Below are positions 35,222-44,084 of a stretch of 64,000 bases of DNA, in pieces; positions within the stretch are counted from its first letter, which is position 1; each line of letters begins with the position of its first letter. The translations under genes were made by a program, and so were the position numbers. The notes below the pieces were generated by a model. That model was not told the DNA's origin. It saw only the letters and a list, made by a program, of their open reading frames with translations, and did no database searches. Source of the DNA: Salinispirillum sp. LH 10-3-1 (GTDB taxonomy: Bacteria > Pseudomonadota > Gammaproteobacteria > Pseudomonadales > Natronospirillaceae); NCBI RefSeq assembly GCF_030643825.1, contig NZ_CP101717.1, positions 1,488,001 through 1,552,000 of the forward strand. Direction: 5' to 3'.

Positions 35222-36235
35222 ATGAAGAAACTTGCAACGTTGATCGGCGGTGTTGCTGCCGTCGCTACACTATCAATGGGCGCACAGGCTCAAACTCTGG
35301 AACAAGTCAAAAATCGTGGCTCATTGAACTGCGGCGTGAGTACTGGTCTGCCAGGTTTCTCCAGCACCGACTCTGCTGGTAACTGGCAAGGTCTGGACGC
35401 TGACGGTTGCCGTGCAATCGCTGCTGCGGTATTGGGCAATGCAAACTCTGTTAGCTTTGTACCCTTGACTGCGGTTGAGCGTTTCACCGCTTTGCAGTCT
35501 GGTGAAATCGACGTTTTGGTACGTAACACTACTTGGACACTGACGCGTGACGCGTCTCTGGGTCTGAACTTCACCGGTGTGAACTACTACGACGGTCAAG
35601 GCTTCTTGGTGAGCACCGATTTGGGTGTTTCTAGCGCTCTGGAGCTTGACGGTGCAGCGGTATGTATCCAGTCGGGTACAACTACCGAGCTGAACTTGGC
35701 TGACTACTTCCGTTTCAACGGTATGAGTTATGAGCCAGTACTGTACGATACGTCCGAGCAGACCATCTCTGGTTTTGAAGCCGGTCGTTGTGACGTTCTG
35801 ACCACTGACCAATCGGGTCTGTACGGTCTGCGTTTGCAGCTGAGTAACCCTGCTGGTGCTATGGTACTGCCAGAAGTTATCTCTAAAGAGCCTCTGGGTC
35901 CTGTTGTTCGTCAGGGCGACGACAACTGGTTCAACGTGGTTAAGTGGGTTCATTACGCGCAGCTGAACGCTGAGGAAATGGGCATCACCATGGCCAACGT
36001 GGATGAAATGCGTACTTCAAACAACCCTGAAGTGGTGCGTTTGTTGAACTCCAATGAAATGGGTGCGCACTTGAATCTGGACGCTAACTGGGCATACAAC
36101 ATTGTTAAGCAAGTAGGTAACTACGGCGAAATGTTTGAGCGCACAGTAGGTATGGGTTCACCACTGCAGATCGATCGCGGTATTAACGCGCTGTGGGTTG
36201 ACGGTGGCTTGCAGTATGGTATGCCAGTTCGCTAA
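35222..36235 (+). CDS. aapJ: General L-amino-acid ABC transporter, periplasmic binding protein
   Basis: The 337-residue precursor starts MKKLATLIGGVAAVATL, with signal peptide cleavage after AQA (about residue 24). The mature protein resembles AapJ/BztA: LEQVKNRGSLNCGVSTGLPGF and later VRNTTWTLTRDASLGLNF are hallmark blocks. It binds broad polar or acidic amino acids in the periplasm. I chose ATG at 35222, behind GGGAGATATG; an earlier in-frame ATG at 35138 lacks a leader peptide. Strong CGT/GGT/CTG codon bias suggests abundant product. A hairpin separates it from aapQ. Confidence 0.92.
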   Translation: MKKLATLIGGVAAVATLSMGAQAQTLEQVKNRGSLNCGVSTGLPGFSSTDSAGNWQGLDADGCRAIAAAVLGNANSVSFVPLTAVERFTALQSGEIDVLVRNTTWTLTRDASLGLNFTGVNYYDGQGFLVSTDLGVSSALELDGAAVCIQSGTTTELNLADYFRFNGMSYEPVLYDTSEQTISGFEAGRCDVLTTDQSGLYGLRLQLSNPAGAMVLPEVISKEPLGPVVRQGDDNWFNVVKWVHYAQLNAEEMGITMANVDEMRTSNNPEVVRLLNSNEMGAHLNLDANWAYNIVKQVGNYGEMFERTVGMGSPLQIDRGINALWVDGGLQYGMPVR

Positions 36236-36256
36236 CCATCTCTGACCGAGACCTTA

Positions 36257-36291
36257 AAAGCCGGGAGCACAAGTGCCACGCTCCCGGCTTT
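36257..36291 (+). terminator. Attenuator hairpin between aapJ and aapQ
   Basis: AAAGCCGGGAGC pairs with GCTCCCGGCTTT around an 11-base loop. The following T-run is poor (GCTGTTT), so partial termination or mRNA stabilisation of aapJ is likely. It mirrors the arrangement in the TAXI operon. Confidence 0.7.
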
Positions 36292-36354
36292 GCTGTTTGC
36301 ACGCATCAATCGTGATGCAGTGTCCAGTGTGCAAAGGGAGCATTTCAGCCTACC

Positions 36355-37536
36355 ATGAACGATCAATCTAAAACGCGCCGCGCGGCGTGGTTGTATAATC
36401 CCACTTACCGCAACCTGTTTTATCAGGCTCTCGTGGTTGGTGGTCTCTTCTGGTTTCTGTATACCATTACAGGAAACGTATTAAATAACTTGGAAGCACG
36501 CGGTATCTCGACTGGCTTCCGGTTCTTGAATCAGCCAGCGGGCTTTGCCATCGCGCAAACTCTGGTTGAATACAACGAAACCTATACCTTTGGTCGGACT
36601 TTCGTTGTGGGGTTGCTCAACACCTTATTGGTATCGGCCATGGGCATCGTGTCGGCTACTTTCCTCGGGTTGTTTCTGGGCATCAGTCGTCTTTCACCCA
36701 ACTGGCTTCTGCGTAAACTCTGTGCCGTCTACATTGAAACCTTTCGTAACATCCCACTGCTCTTGCAGATATTCTTTTGGTATTACGCGGTTTTGCAGAC
36801 GTTACCTGGCCCTCGTAACGCCATTAACTTTGGTGGCGAGAGCTTCTTCCTCAGTATCCGCGGTTTCTATTCACCTAAGCCTATTCCAGAACCTACATTT
36901 GCCATCTACGTCGGCCTGATCGTCGCCGCAGTGATTGGCCTGATCGTACTGGCTCGTTGGGCGAAGAAGCGCTTTATTGCGACCGGTGAACAGTTCCCTG
37001 TACTGCCAACTACCATCGGTGTGATGCTGGGTACCATCGTTATAGGTTATTTCATCACCGGCCGTCCCTTGTCGTTTGAGTATCCCGTGTTGCGGGGCTT
37101 CAGCTTTGCTGGCGGCATGCGGATTATTCCTGAACTGATGGCGTTGTGGTTCGCCTTGACGATCTACACCAGTACCTATATTGCGGAAATTGTGCGCTCG
37201 GGTATTCAGGCGGTGGCACATGGTCAGACGGAAGCCTGTCGGGCTCTGGGCTTGACGGAAAAGCAACGTCTTAACCTTGTGGTTCTGCCACAGGCAATGC
37301 GCGTTATGATTCCGCCGATGACCAGCCAATACCTGAACTTGGCGAAAAACTCCTCTCTCGCGGTGGCCATCGGGTATCCCGATTTGGTGGCGGTGTTTAT
37401 GGGTACAACGCTGAATCAGACGGGGCAGGCTATTGAGATTGTGGCAATGACCATGCTGGTTTACCTCACCATCAGTCTATCGGTATCTGCCTTTATGAAC
37501 TGGTTCAATAAACGCGTCGCTCTGGTGGAGAGATAA
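36355..37536 (+). CDS. aapQ: Amino-acid ABC transporter permease (AapQ/BztB)
   Basis: The 393-residue inner-membrane protein has about eight membrane segments and the HisM/GltK-type permease domain. The conserved loop SGIQAVAHGQTEACRALGLT (EAA motif, about 285-305) contacts the ATPase. It is larger than ordinary HisM permeases because of an inserted segment, as in AapQ. It pairs with the following AapM; the AapM start is 1 base after its stop. Confidence 0.9.
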   Translation: MNDQSKTRRAAWLYNPTYRNLFYQALVVGGLFWFLYTITGNVLNNLEARGISTGFRFLNQPAGFAIAQTLVEYNETYTFGRTFVVGLLNTLLVSAMGIVSATFLGLFLGISRLSPNWLLRKLCAVYIETFRNIPLLLQIFFWYYAVLQTLPGPRNAINFGGESFFLSIRGFYSPKPIPEPTFAIYVGLIVAAVIGLIVLARWAKKRFIATGEQFPVLPTTIGVMLGTIVIGYFITGRPLSFEYPVLRGFSFAGGMRIIPELMALWFALTIYTSTYIAEIVRSGIQAVAHGQTEACRALGLTEKQRLNLVVLPQAMRVMIPPMTSQYLNLAKNSSLAVAIGYPDLVAVFMGTTLNQTGQAIEIVAMTMLVYLTISLSVSAFMNWFNKRVALVER

Positions 37537-37537
37537 G

Positions 37538-38635
37538 ATGACACAATTTACTCCAACGCCTTCGCGTCCGGCTCCTATCTCTGAAGCGGGCTTAGTGGGC
37601 TGGTTACGTAAGAACCTGTTTTCCAGTATTCCCAACTCCATAGTGTCGCTGTTTGCGATCTGGGTTGCTTGGCAGCTTGTCAGCTCTGTATTTAGTTGGG
37701 CTATTTGGAACGCCGATTGGAAAGGCAGCACCCGTGCTGACTGCACCAGTGGTGGGGCCTGCTGGGTCTTTATCAGTGTGCGGATGAAAACCTTTATCTA
37801 TGGGTTCTATCCGTCCGAACTGTTGTGGCGCCCTAATACAGTGTTTGCCGTGTTGGCAGCCTTGATGATCTGGATGACGGTACCGCGACTGCCCTATAAA
37901 AAATGGGTCATCATTGCGTCATTGACCATCTTCCCGGTCTTCGCGTACTTCATGTTGTACGGTAATTCGTTCGGCTTGGAGCGCGTACCGACCTCTCGCT
38001 GGGGTGGTCTGATGCTGACGCTGGTATTGGCCATCGTGGGTATTGTGGCGGCCTTGCCGATCGGTATCGTATTAGCACTGGGCCGGCGTAGTGATATGCC
38101 GATTGTGCGCTTTGTCAGTACGATTTTTATCGAGTTCTGGCGCGGTGTGCCCTTGATCACTGTGCTGTTTATGGCCTCGGTTATGCTGCCGTTGTTCTTC
38201 TCGGGTGGTGTTTCGGTAGACCGCTTGTTGCGAGCCTTAATAGGTATCACGTTGTTCCAGGCCGCTTACATCGCAGAAGTGGTACGTGGTGGCCTGCAGG
38301 CTATTCCGAAGGGACAGTATGAGGCGGCCGATGCACTGGGGTTATCGTATTGGCAAAAAACCAATTTGATCGTGTTGCCCCAAGCGTTGAAGATCATGAT
38401 CCCCGGCTTGGTAAATACGTTAATATCCTTGTTTAAAGACACCACATTGGTGTTGATTATCGGATTAGGTGACTTGTTGGCCATGGTGCGTCAAGCCTTG
38501 GCAGACCCGGCTTGGTTAGGCTTTCCGACGGAAGGTTATGTCTTTGCGGCCCTGATGTTCTGGATATTCTGTTTCAGTATGTCGCGCTACAGTCAGTATC
38601 TTGAGCGACGCCTCAACACTGGCCATAAGAATTAG
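37538..38635 (+). CDS. aapM: Amino-acid ABC transporter permease (AapM/BztC)
   Basis: The 365-residue second permease has the EAA loop GLQAIPKGQYEAADALGLS (about 250-268) and N-terminal extra membrane segments typical of AapM. It forms the heterodimeric channel with AapQ. The AAGATG start is immediately after the aapQ stop. The ATPase gene follows 14 bases downstream. Confidence 0.9.
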   Translation: MTQFTPTPSRPAPISEAGLVGWLRKNLFSSIPNSIVSLFAIWVAWQLVSSVFSWAIWNADWKGSTRADCTSGGACWVFISVRMKTFIYGFYPSELLWRPNTVFAVLAALMIWMTVPRLPYKKWVIIASLTIFPVFAYFMLYGNSFGLERVPTSRWGGLMLTLVLAIVGIVAALPIGIVLALGRRSDMPIVRFVSTIFIEFWRGVPLITVLFMASVMLPLFFSGGVSVDRLLRALIGITLFQAAYIAEVVRGGLQAIPKGQYEAADALGLSYWQKTNLIVLPQALKIMIPGLVNTLISLFKDTTLVLIIGLGDLLAMVRQALADPAWLGFPTEGYVFAALMFWIFCFSMSRYSQYLERRLNTGHKN

Positions 38636-38649
38636 TGGAGTAACGAATA

Positions 38650-39417
38650 ATGACTACAAATATAAACGACAGCGGTGAGAACGAAATCGTCATATCGCTG
38701 AAAAACATGAACAAGTGGTACGGCCAGTTTCATGTGCTCAAGAATATTAACTTGAATGTGAAGCGCGGTGAGCGGATCGTTATCTGCGGGCCGTCTGGTT
38801 CAGGTAAGTCTACGATGATCCGTTGTATCAATCGTCTGGAAGAGCATCAAGAAGGTGACATCATTGTCGACGGCGTGCCGTTAACGGACGATTTGAAGAA
38901 CATTGGTGTGATCCGTCGTGAAGTCGGTATGGTATTTCAGCACTTCAATTTGTTTCCTCATTTGACGGTGCTGCAGAACTGTACTTTGGCTCCTATGTGG
39001 GTACGTAAGATACCGAAGAAGGAAGCCGAGGAAATCGCTATGAAGTATCTGACTCGGGTAAAAATTCCTGAGCAGGCCGATAAATACCCAGGGCAGCTTT
39101 CCGGTGGTCAGCAGCAGCGTGTGGCGATTGCACGGAGTCTGTGCATGAATCCTCGCGTTATGCTGTTTGATGAGCCGACGTCGGCACTTGATCCAGAAAT
39201 GATCAAGGAAGTACTGGACGTAATGGTGGAATTGGCGAACGAAGGCATGACCATGCTGTGTGTAACGCACGAGATGGGCTTCGCGAAGAAAGTTGCCGAC
39301 CGGGTTATCTTTATGGATGCCGGAGAGGTGGTGGAAGAGAATGAACCGCATGAGTTCTTCAACAATCCGCAGCACGAGCGTACCAAGTTGTTTTTGAGCC
39401 AGATACTGGGTCATTAA
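38650..39417 (+). CDS. aapP: Amino-acid ABC transporter ATP-binding protein (AapP/GltL)
   Basis: The 255-residue ATPase has Walker [10 protein letters not shown] (about 53-61), signature LSGGQQQR (about 157-164) and Walker [13 protein letters not shown], followed by the switch histidine in CVTHEMG. It matches the GlnQ/AapP class of polar amino-acid importers. It is the last gene of the aapJQMP operon. A terminator with symmetrical A/T runs follows about 20 bases after the stop. Confidence 0.93.
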   Translation: MTTNINDSGENEIVISLKNMNKWYGQFHVLKNINLNVKRGERIVICGPSGSGKSTMIRCINRLEEHQEGDIIVDGVPLTDDLKNIGVIRREVGMVFQHFNLFPHLTVLQNCTLAPMWVRKIPKKEAEEIAMKYLTRVKIPEQADKYPGQLSGGQQQRVAIARSLCMNPRVMLFDEPTSALDPEMIKEVLDVMVELANEGMTMLCVTHEMGFAKKVADRVIFMDAGEVVEENEPHEFFNNPQHERTKLFLSQILGH

Positions 39418-39434
39418 TCTCGGGACATACCCAT

Positions 39435-39466
39435 AAAAAAAGCCACTCAATGAGTGGCTTTTCTAT
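39435..39466. terminator. Bidirectional terminator after aapP
   Basis: AAAGCCACTCA pairs with TGAGTGGCTTT around a one-base loop (folding to a slightly larger loop). A-rich and T-rich flanks let it serve aapP on the plus strand and possibly the DUF1127 gene on the minus strand. Confidence 0.8.
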
Positions 39467-39572
39467 TTGTACTATCTGTCTGACCTGCCATTCAATCCAT
39501 CGATGGCTTCAGCCAAACGCCCGGTTTTTATTGTCTTTGTCGTTGGCGGTTGTGCGAATTTTTTCAGTAAGA

Positions 39573-39773
39573 TTAGATTTTCCAGAACGGCTTACGCACT
39601 TCCTTCATTACGTCATACTTAGTCATACCGATGTCACGCAACAGGTAATCAGGCATGTTCATCAGCGCGCGACGCTGCTGGTGACGGCTCCACATGCGCT
39701 TGAGGCTTTTTACTGCCTGACGGCCTTGTGGGTATTCAGGGATCTGGATCATCGTTTGAGCTTGTGCAGTCAT
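39573..39773 (-). CDS. DUF1127 (YjiS-like) small protein
   Basis: The 66-residue basic protein's C-terminal half contains MPDYLLRDIGMTKYDV, the DUF1127 signature. These small proteins are widespread in proteobacteria, and some bind RNA or affect phosphate and stress physiology; this copy's role is unknown. I chose ATG at 39773, behind TAAGGAG; the longer ATG at 39836 is less likely. It sits alone between aapP and a divergent LysR regulator. Confidence 0.82.
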   Translation of the reverse strand: MTAQAQTMIQIPEYPQGRQAVKSLKRMWSRHQQRRALMNMPDYLLRDIGMTKYDVMKEVRKPFWKI

Positions 39774-39890
39774 GGTATTTCTCCTTACCGGGATGTTGAC
39801 TAACAGGGTTTCTTTAGGTGTGTATATTTTCACCATAATCCCTTATGCTCACAAACGATTGTTTTTTTTCGATACTTAAGTGGTGCTTAT

Positions 39891-40793
39891 GTGAAAGTGA
39901 AGTTTCCCCCTCTGCATACGCTGCGGTGCTTCTGGGTAGTCAGCCAAACGGGGAGTTTTAAGGCTGCGGCGGAAGACCTACATATTACGCAGGCTGCGGT
40001 GAGTCAGCAAATCCGACAGCTGGAAGAGTGGCTGGGTTTTCAGTTGTTTGACAGAGGCCATCGTCAAATTGAAATAAATGCTACGGGTAAGCAATTATTG
40101 CCTTACGTTCAAAAGGGCTTTGACAGTTTGGCAGAAGGCTTACAGCGCCTGAGCGGTGACCCCTCGCCGAACGTTTTGCACCTCTCAGTGTTGCCGTCTT
40201 TTGCCAGTGCTTGGCTGTTGCCGCGTGTGCCACAGTTCCAAGAGCAGCATCCGGACATTTATCTGCAAATCGATATGGACCGCGATCAGCCGTTCAATAA
40301 CGACGGTAAGAATGACATGGGGATACGTTACGGTATTGATGATTTCGTCGGCTTGCATACGCATTGGTTGAGCTATGACACCATCTTTCCGGTATGCCAT
40401 CCGCTGCTGTACCAAGGTGAAGAAGATGTGTGGAGTTGGTTGAAGAGGCAATACTTGTTGGCGGATCAAGATCCGATGGATTATCACTGGAACCAGTTTT
40501 TGATTTCGCATGACCAAGAGCCGTCGGATTATAGGCGGCGATTGCACGTGTCGGATACTTGGGCTTTGACGGAGATGGCGCTGGCGGGGCAGGGTGTGGC
40601 CTTGGTGCGGCGCAGTATCTGCAGTGATGCATTGGAGAAGGGGCAGTTGATTATGCCGATCAAGTCGACGTTCCAGTCGCGTTACGGGTATTTGTTGGTG
40701 GCGCCGGAGCATCATTTTAAGTGGCCGAAGGTGGTGGCCTTCAGTGAGTGGATTACACAGGGCATACAGAAGATGCCGTGGTATCGGTTGTAG
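39891..40793 (+). CDS. LysR-type regulator (GcvA-like)
   Basis: The 300-residue protein has an N-terminal winged helix-turn-helix (about 5-65) containing GSFKAAAEDLHITQAAVSQQ. A periplasmic-binding-like effector domain follows, with LSVLPSFASAWLLPRVPQF typical of the GcvA branch. The start is GTG (39891). The target is unknown; it is divergent from the DUF1127 gene and downstream of an amino-acid transporter. Its effector could be an amino acid (inference). Confidence 0.85.
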   Translation: MKVKFPPLHTLRCFWVVSQTGSFKAAAEDLHITQAAVSQQIRQLEEWLGFQLFDRGHRQIEINATGKQLLPYVQKGFDSLAEGLQRLSGDPSPNVLHLSVLPSFASAWLLPRVPQFQEQHPDIYLQIDMDRDQPFNNDGKNDMGIRYGIDDFVGLHTHWLSYDTIFPVCHPLLYQGEEDVWSWLKRQYLLADQDPMDYHWNQFLISHDQEPSDYRRRLHVSDTWALTEMALAGQGVALVRRSICSDALEKGQLIMPIKSTFQSRYGYLLVAPEHHFKWPKVVAFSEWITQGIQKMPWYRL

Positions 40794-40888
40794 TGGCTAA
40801 AGGCATGGGCTCTCGGGTTATGCCTCCGGCGCGCCCTAGCGCTTTTCATGAGTTTCCGCTATAAAGAGCGGCTGAATTTTTTTACGGG

Positions 40889-42010
40889 ATGATGATGAGC
40901 GAGTTTGACGATATCCGTCCTTACAACGATGCAGAAGTACCGGCGGTATTACGCCGTGTGGTCGCTGACAAAGAATTGCGGATGGCGATGATCGCCATGC
41001 TGATACCGCGTCTCAAGCAGCGCTGGAGCTGGTTGCTGTCGCCTTTGATTGGTGTTGCTCTGCGCATTCAGTTCTTAGGCGTAAAGACCGTGGACGGCTT
41101 TCAGCGGCGGCTGGAAGGCTATTTGGGGCGAATTATTCGTCGCTCGTCCGCTGAATACACGGTGTCCGGCTTAGACAAGCTAGACCCGAACAAGCCTTAT
41201 CTGTTTGTCAGTAACCACCGGGACATCGTGATGGACCCGGCGTTCGTAAACTGGGCACTGTATCAAAACGGTTTCAAGACCATCCGCATTGCCATTGGTG
41301 ACAATCTACTGAGTAAGCCCTTCGTGTCAGACTTGATGCGCCTGAACAAGAGCTTCATTGTGCAGCGTTCGGTGGCGGGTCGGCGCGAGAAGTTGATGGC
41401 GGCGAAAAAGCTGTCGGCTTACATCCATCATTCCATTGTGCAGGAACAGGCGAATATCTGGATCGCGCAGCGCGAGGGTCGGGCAAAAGACGGCGTGGAC
41501 AAAACAAACTCGGCGGTGATTGGCATGTTCTCCTTGAGCAAGCCGAAAGACCGTACCTACGCGGACTATGTGAAAGAACTGAACATTGTGCCGGTCGCCA
41601 TTTCCTATGAATACGATCCGTGCGATGTGATGAAGGCGCGCGAGCGTTATTACCAACTTGAGAAGGGTGGCTACCGTAAGGCGCGGAATGAAGATGTGCG
41701 CAGCATTGCGCAAGGTATCAGCGGCTGGAAAGGGCGAGTACACCTGGCTTTTGGTGATGTGTTGGACGGGGACTATCAGAATGATGCGGAAGTGGCGGTG
41801 GCTATCGATGCGCAGATCCACCGCAAGTATCGTTTGTTTGAAACGAATGAAACCGCTCACCGCTGGTTGAATGAGTGTCCGGACGATGAAGGCCCACATT
41901 GGGTGCCCGAAAAGCTACGGGAGCGGGTGAAGGCGCTGCCGAATGACGTGCGCCCGTATTTGCTGGCCCAGTATGCGAATGCGGTAGAATCTCAGCAGAA
42001 CGCATCGTAG
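40889..42010 (+). CDS. PlsC-like glycerol-3-phosphate acyltransferase-family protein
   Basis: The 373-residue protein has a PlsC-type domain. NHRDIVMDP (about 111-119) supplies the catalytic NHX4D motif, and QREGRAKDG (about 193-201) is the substrate-phosphate motif. It is larger than classical PlsC (about 245 residues), with an N-terminal extension and a long C-terminal part. The family acylates lysophosphatidic acid or related acceptors at the membrane. The TAG stop is part of the GTAG foot of a REP. Confidence 0.8.
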   Translation: MMMSEFDDIRPYNDAEVPAVLRRVVADKELRMAMIAMLIPRLKQRWSWLLSPLIGVALRIQFLGVKTVDGFQRRLEGYLGRIIRRSSAEYTVSGLDKLDPNKPYLFVSNHRDIVMDPAFVNWALYQNGFKTIRIAIGDNLLSKPFVSDLMRLNKSFIVQRSVAGRREKLMAAKKLSAYIHHSIVQEQANIWIAQREGRAKDGVDKTNSAVIGMFSLSKPKDRTYADYVKELNIVPVAISYEYDPCDVMKARERYYQLEKGGYRKARNEDVRSIAQGISGWKGRVHLAFGDVLDGDYQNDAEVAVAIDAQIHRKYRLFETNETAHRWLNECPDDEGPHWVPEKLRERVKALPNDVRPYLLAQYANAVESQQNAS

Positions 42011-42088
42011 GAGGCGAGCCCTTAATCGAAGCTTACCCGGTAGGAGGCCAGCCCTCTGGCCGATTCGCGCAGAGGGCTGCGCTCCTAC
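42007..42088. repeat. REP family A cluster between plsC-like gene and nrtD
   Basis: There is a degenerate forward copy at 42007 (GTAGGAGGCGAGCCCTTAAT), an intact forward copy at 42040 with GGCCAGCCCTCTGGCC, and a reverse copy ending CTCCTAC at 42088. The two outer GTAG/CTAC ends provide the TAG stop codons of both flanking convergent genes. Confidence 0.8.
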
Positions 42089-42927
42089 GCGACGGCCGTT
42101 TGAGCGACGGGCTTTGGCGCTGCTTTTGCCTTGATCGGCTCGACCTTCTTCTGCTTCTCATACAAGAATCGCAACACCGCTGACCGATAATGGTTGTAGG
42201 TGGGGTTGTCTGCCAGTTCCAAACGATTGCGTGGACGCGATAGATCAATATCGAGTATTTCGCCGATGGTGGCGGCCGGGCCGTTGGTCATCATAACAAT
42301 GCGGTCTGAAAGCAGTACGGCTTCGTCGACATCGTGTGTGATCATGATGACGGTATTACCCAATTCGGCTTGAATCTCCATCAGGGAGTCTTGTAGGTGG
42401 GCGCGGGTTAAGGCGTCCAAGGCACCGAAGGGCTCATCCATCAGCAGCACTTGTGGCTCCATCGCCAGCGCGCGAGCGATGCCGACGCGCTGCTTCATAC
42501 CGCCAGAAATCTCCGACGGTCGTTTGTGCATGGCGTGTGTCATCTGCACGAGTTCGAGGTTGTGCTCAATCCAGGCGCGCATCTCGGCGCGGGTTCTGGT
42601 GCGCCCGAATACGCGCTTTACCGCCAGTTCAACATTTTGATACGTCGTCATCCAAGGCAGCAGTGAGTGGTTTTGAAACACCACGGCGCGCTCTGGGCCA
42701 GGCTCGTTCACTTCTTTCCCGTTCAGCAGTGCACCACCTTGGGTGGCTTGGTACAGGCCGGCGACGATGTTCAGCACGGTTGATTTGCCACAGCCTGAGT
42801 GGCCTATCAGTGAAACAAACTCGCCTTTGCCGACCTTCAGGTTGACGTTTTTGAGTGCACAGAAAGGGCCTTTGGGGGTGGGGAATTCAATGCCCACGTT
42901 GGTGAGTTCGAGGTGTGTCGTGTTCAT
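42085..42927 (-). CDS. nrtD: Nitrate ABC transporter ATP-binding protein
   Basis: The 280-residue ATPase has Walker A GHSGCGKS (about 44-51), signature ISGGMKQR and Walker B VLLMDEPFGALD, of the NrtD/SsuB/TauB class. With NrtB it powers uptake of the ligand bound by NrtA. The C terminus (about 20 residues, Ala/Lys-rich) looks unconserved and the TAG stop lies in a REP, hinting at an altered end. A short REP-bearing gap separates it from nrtB upstream. Confidence 0.9.
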   Translation of the reverse strand: MNTTHLELTNVGIEFPTPKGPFCALKNVNLKVGKGEFVSLIGHSGCGKSTVLNIVAGLYQATQGGALLNGKEVNEPGPERAVVFQNHSLLPWMTTYQNVELAVKRVFGRTRTRAEMRAWIEHNLELVQMTHAMHKRPSEISGGMKQRVGIARALAMEPQVLLMDEPFGALDALTRAHLQDSLMEIQAELGNTVIMITHDVDEAVLLSDRIVMMTNGPAATIGEILDIDLSRPRNRLELADNPTYNHYRSAVLRFLYEKQKKVEPIKAKAAPKPVAQTAVA

Positions 42928-42947
42928 GGTGTGTTCCTCTATATTTT

Positions 42948-43003
42948 GGCGGATGAGTCCAGCCCTCTGGCCAAAATGTTCGCGCAGGGGGCTGCGCTCC
43001 TAC
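42948..43003. repeat. REP family A pair between nrtB and nrtD
   Basis: A degenerate forward copy (CCAGCCCTCTGGCC) is followed by a reverse copy ending GCTCCTAC, inside the presumed nrtABD operon. It could act as a processing or stabilising element in the mRNA. Confidence 0.7.
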
Positions 43004-43014
43004 GGGTTCGGTGA

Positions 43015-44001
43015 TCAGCGAATCTCGGCTGATTTGTCCCAGTTCAATTTGGTTTGTAAGAGCAGCATGATGCGATCAAGCATGTAGCCGATGAAGCCGA
43101 TCATCAGTACCGCAACGCAGATGCGCCCTAAGGAATTGGATGAGCCGTTTTGGAATTCGTCCCAGACGAATTTGCCCAGCCCTGGGTTCTGCGCCAGCAT
43201 TTCAGCGGCGATCAATACCATCCAGGCGATCCCCAGCGACAAGCGCAAGCCTGTGAACATGGCGGGAATGGCCGAGGGGATGACGATTTTTCGTACGTGG
43301 GTGAACCAACCGAGACGCAGAACGCGGCTGACGTTTAATAAGTCACGATCAATGCTGGAAACGCCGACGGCGGTATTGATCAGGGTAGGCCACAGCGAGC
43401 ATAGGGTGACGGTGATCATGGAGATCAGGAACGAGCGCGAAAACATGGGGTCGTTACTAACGTACAGGGCACTGACCACCAGGGTGACGAGCGGCAGCCA
43501 TGCCAGCGGCGATACCGGTTTAAATAACTGAATTAAGGGGTTGAAGGTGCGATAGAGCGTTTGGCTCAAGCCAACCACAATGCCTAATGGTATGGCGATC
43601 AATGTGGCTAGGCCAAAGCCGCTGAGCACCGTCCACAGGCTGGTGATGGTCTGGTCGAAGAATGTAGGGCGGCCACTGAAGTCGCGCCAGCGCACTTCGG
43701 CGTCCGGGTTCTGCGCCAGCAGGGCCGCATTGCGCTGTTCTTGGCGCTCGTAGAAGTCTGTACGGCGTTGGCGTTCGGTACGATGCTCGCCGACCAGGTT
43801 GGACCATTGCTCGGAGACTTCAATGGGGCCGGGAAACGTACCCAGTGAGGTATTGATTTGTTGCGCGCCGATATGCCAGAGGGCTAGGAAGGCCACTAAG
43901 CCAAGTGCTGGGAAGAGTAGACGCTGGGCGAGATCCCCCCATTGAGCGCGTGACCACTCAAGCGCGTTAAATTGTTTCAGCCAGGTCAGTGTGGCGTTCA
44001 T
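43015..44001 (-). CDS. nrtB: Nitrate ABC transporter permease
   Basis: The 328-residue protein has about six membrane segments and a BPD_transp_1 domain. The ATPase-contact loop is near LNVSRVLRLGWFTHVRKIVIP. The N terminus has an inserted charged region (about residues 70-115) between the first and second membrane segments. This layout fits NrtB/NasE. It lies between nrtA and nrtD on the same strand. Confidence 0.88.
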   Translation of the reverse strand: MNATLTWLKQFNALEWSRAQWGDLAQRLLFPALGLVAFLALWHIGAQQINTSLGTFPGPIEVSEQWSNLVGEHRTERQRRTDFYERQEQRNAALLAQNPDAEVRWRDFSGRPTFFDQTITSLWTVLSGFGLATLIAIPLGIVVGLSQTLYRTFNPLIQLFKPVSPLAWLPLVTLVVSALYVSNDPMFSRSFLISMITVTLCSLWPTLINTAVGVSSIDRDLLNVSRVLRLGWFTHVRKIVIPSAIPAMFTGLRLSLGIAWMVLIAAEMLAQNPGLGKFVWDEFQNGSSNSLGRICVAVLMIGFIGYMLDRIMLLLQTKLNWDKSAEIR

Positions 44002-44084
44002 GGTGTCTATTCCTCTGTTCTTACATTGTTGCTTGTTGCTGAAAAAGGGCTGCGGCTATTTACTGCAGCCCTTATCACTCAGGT

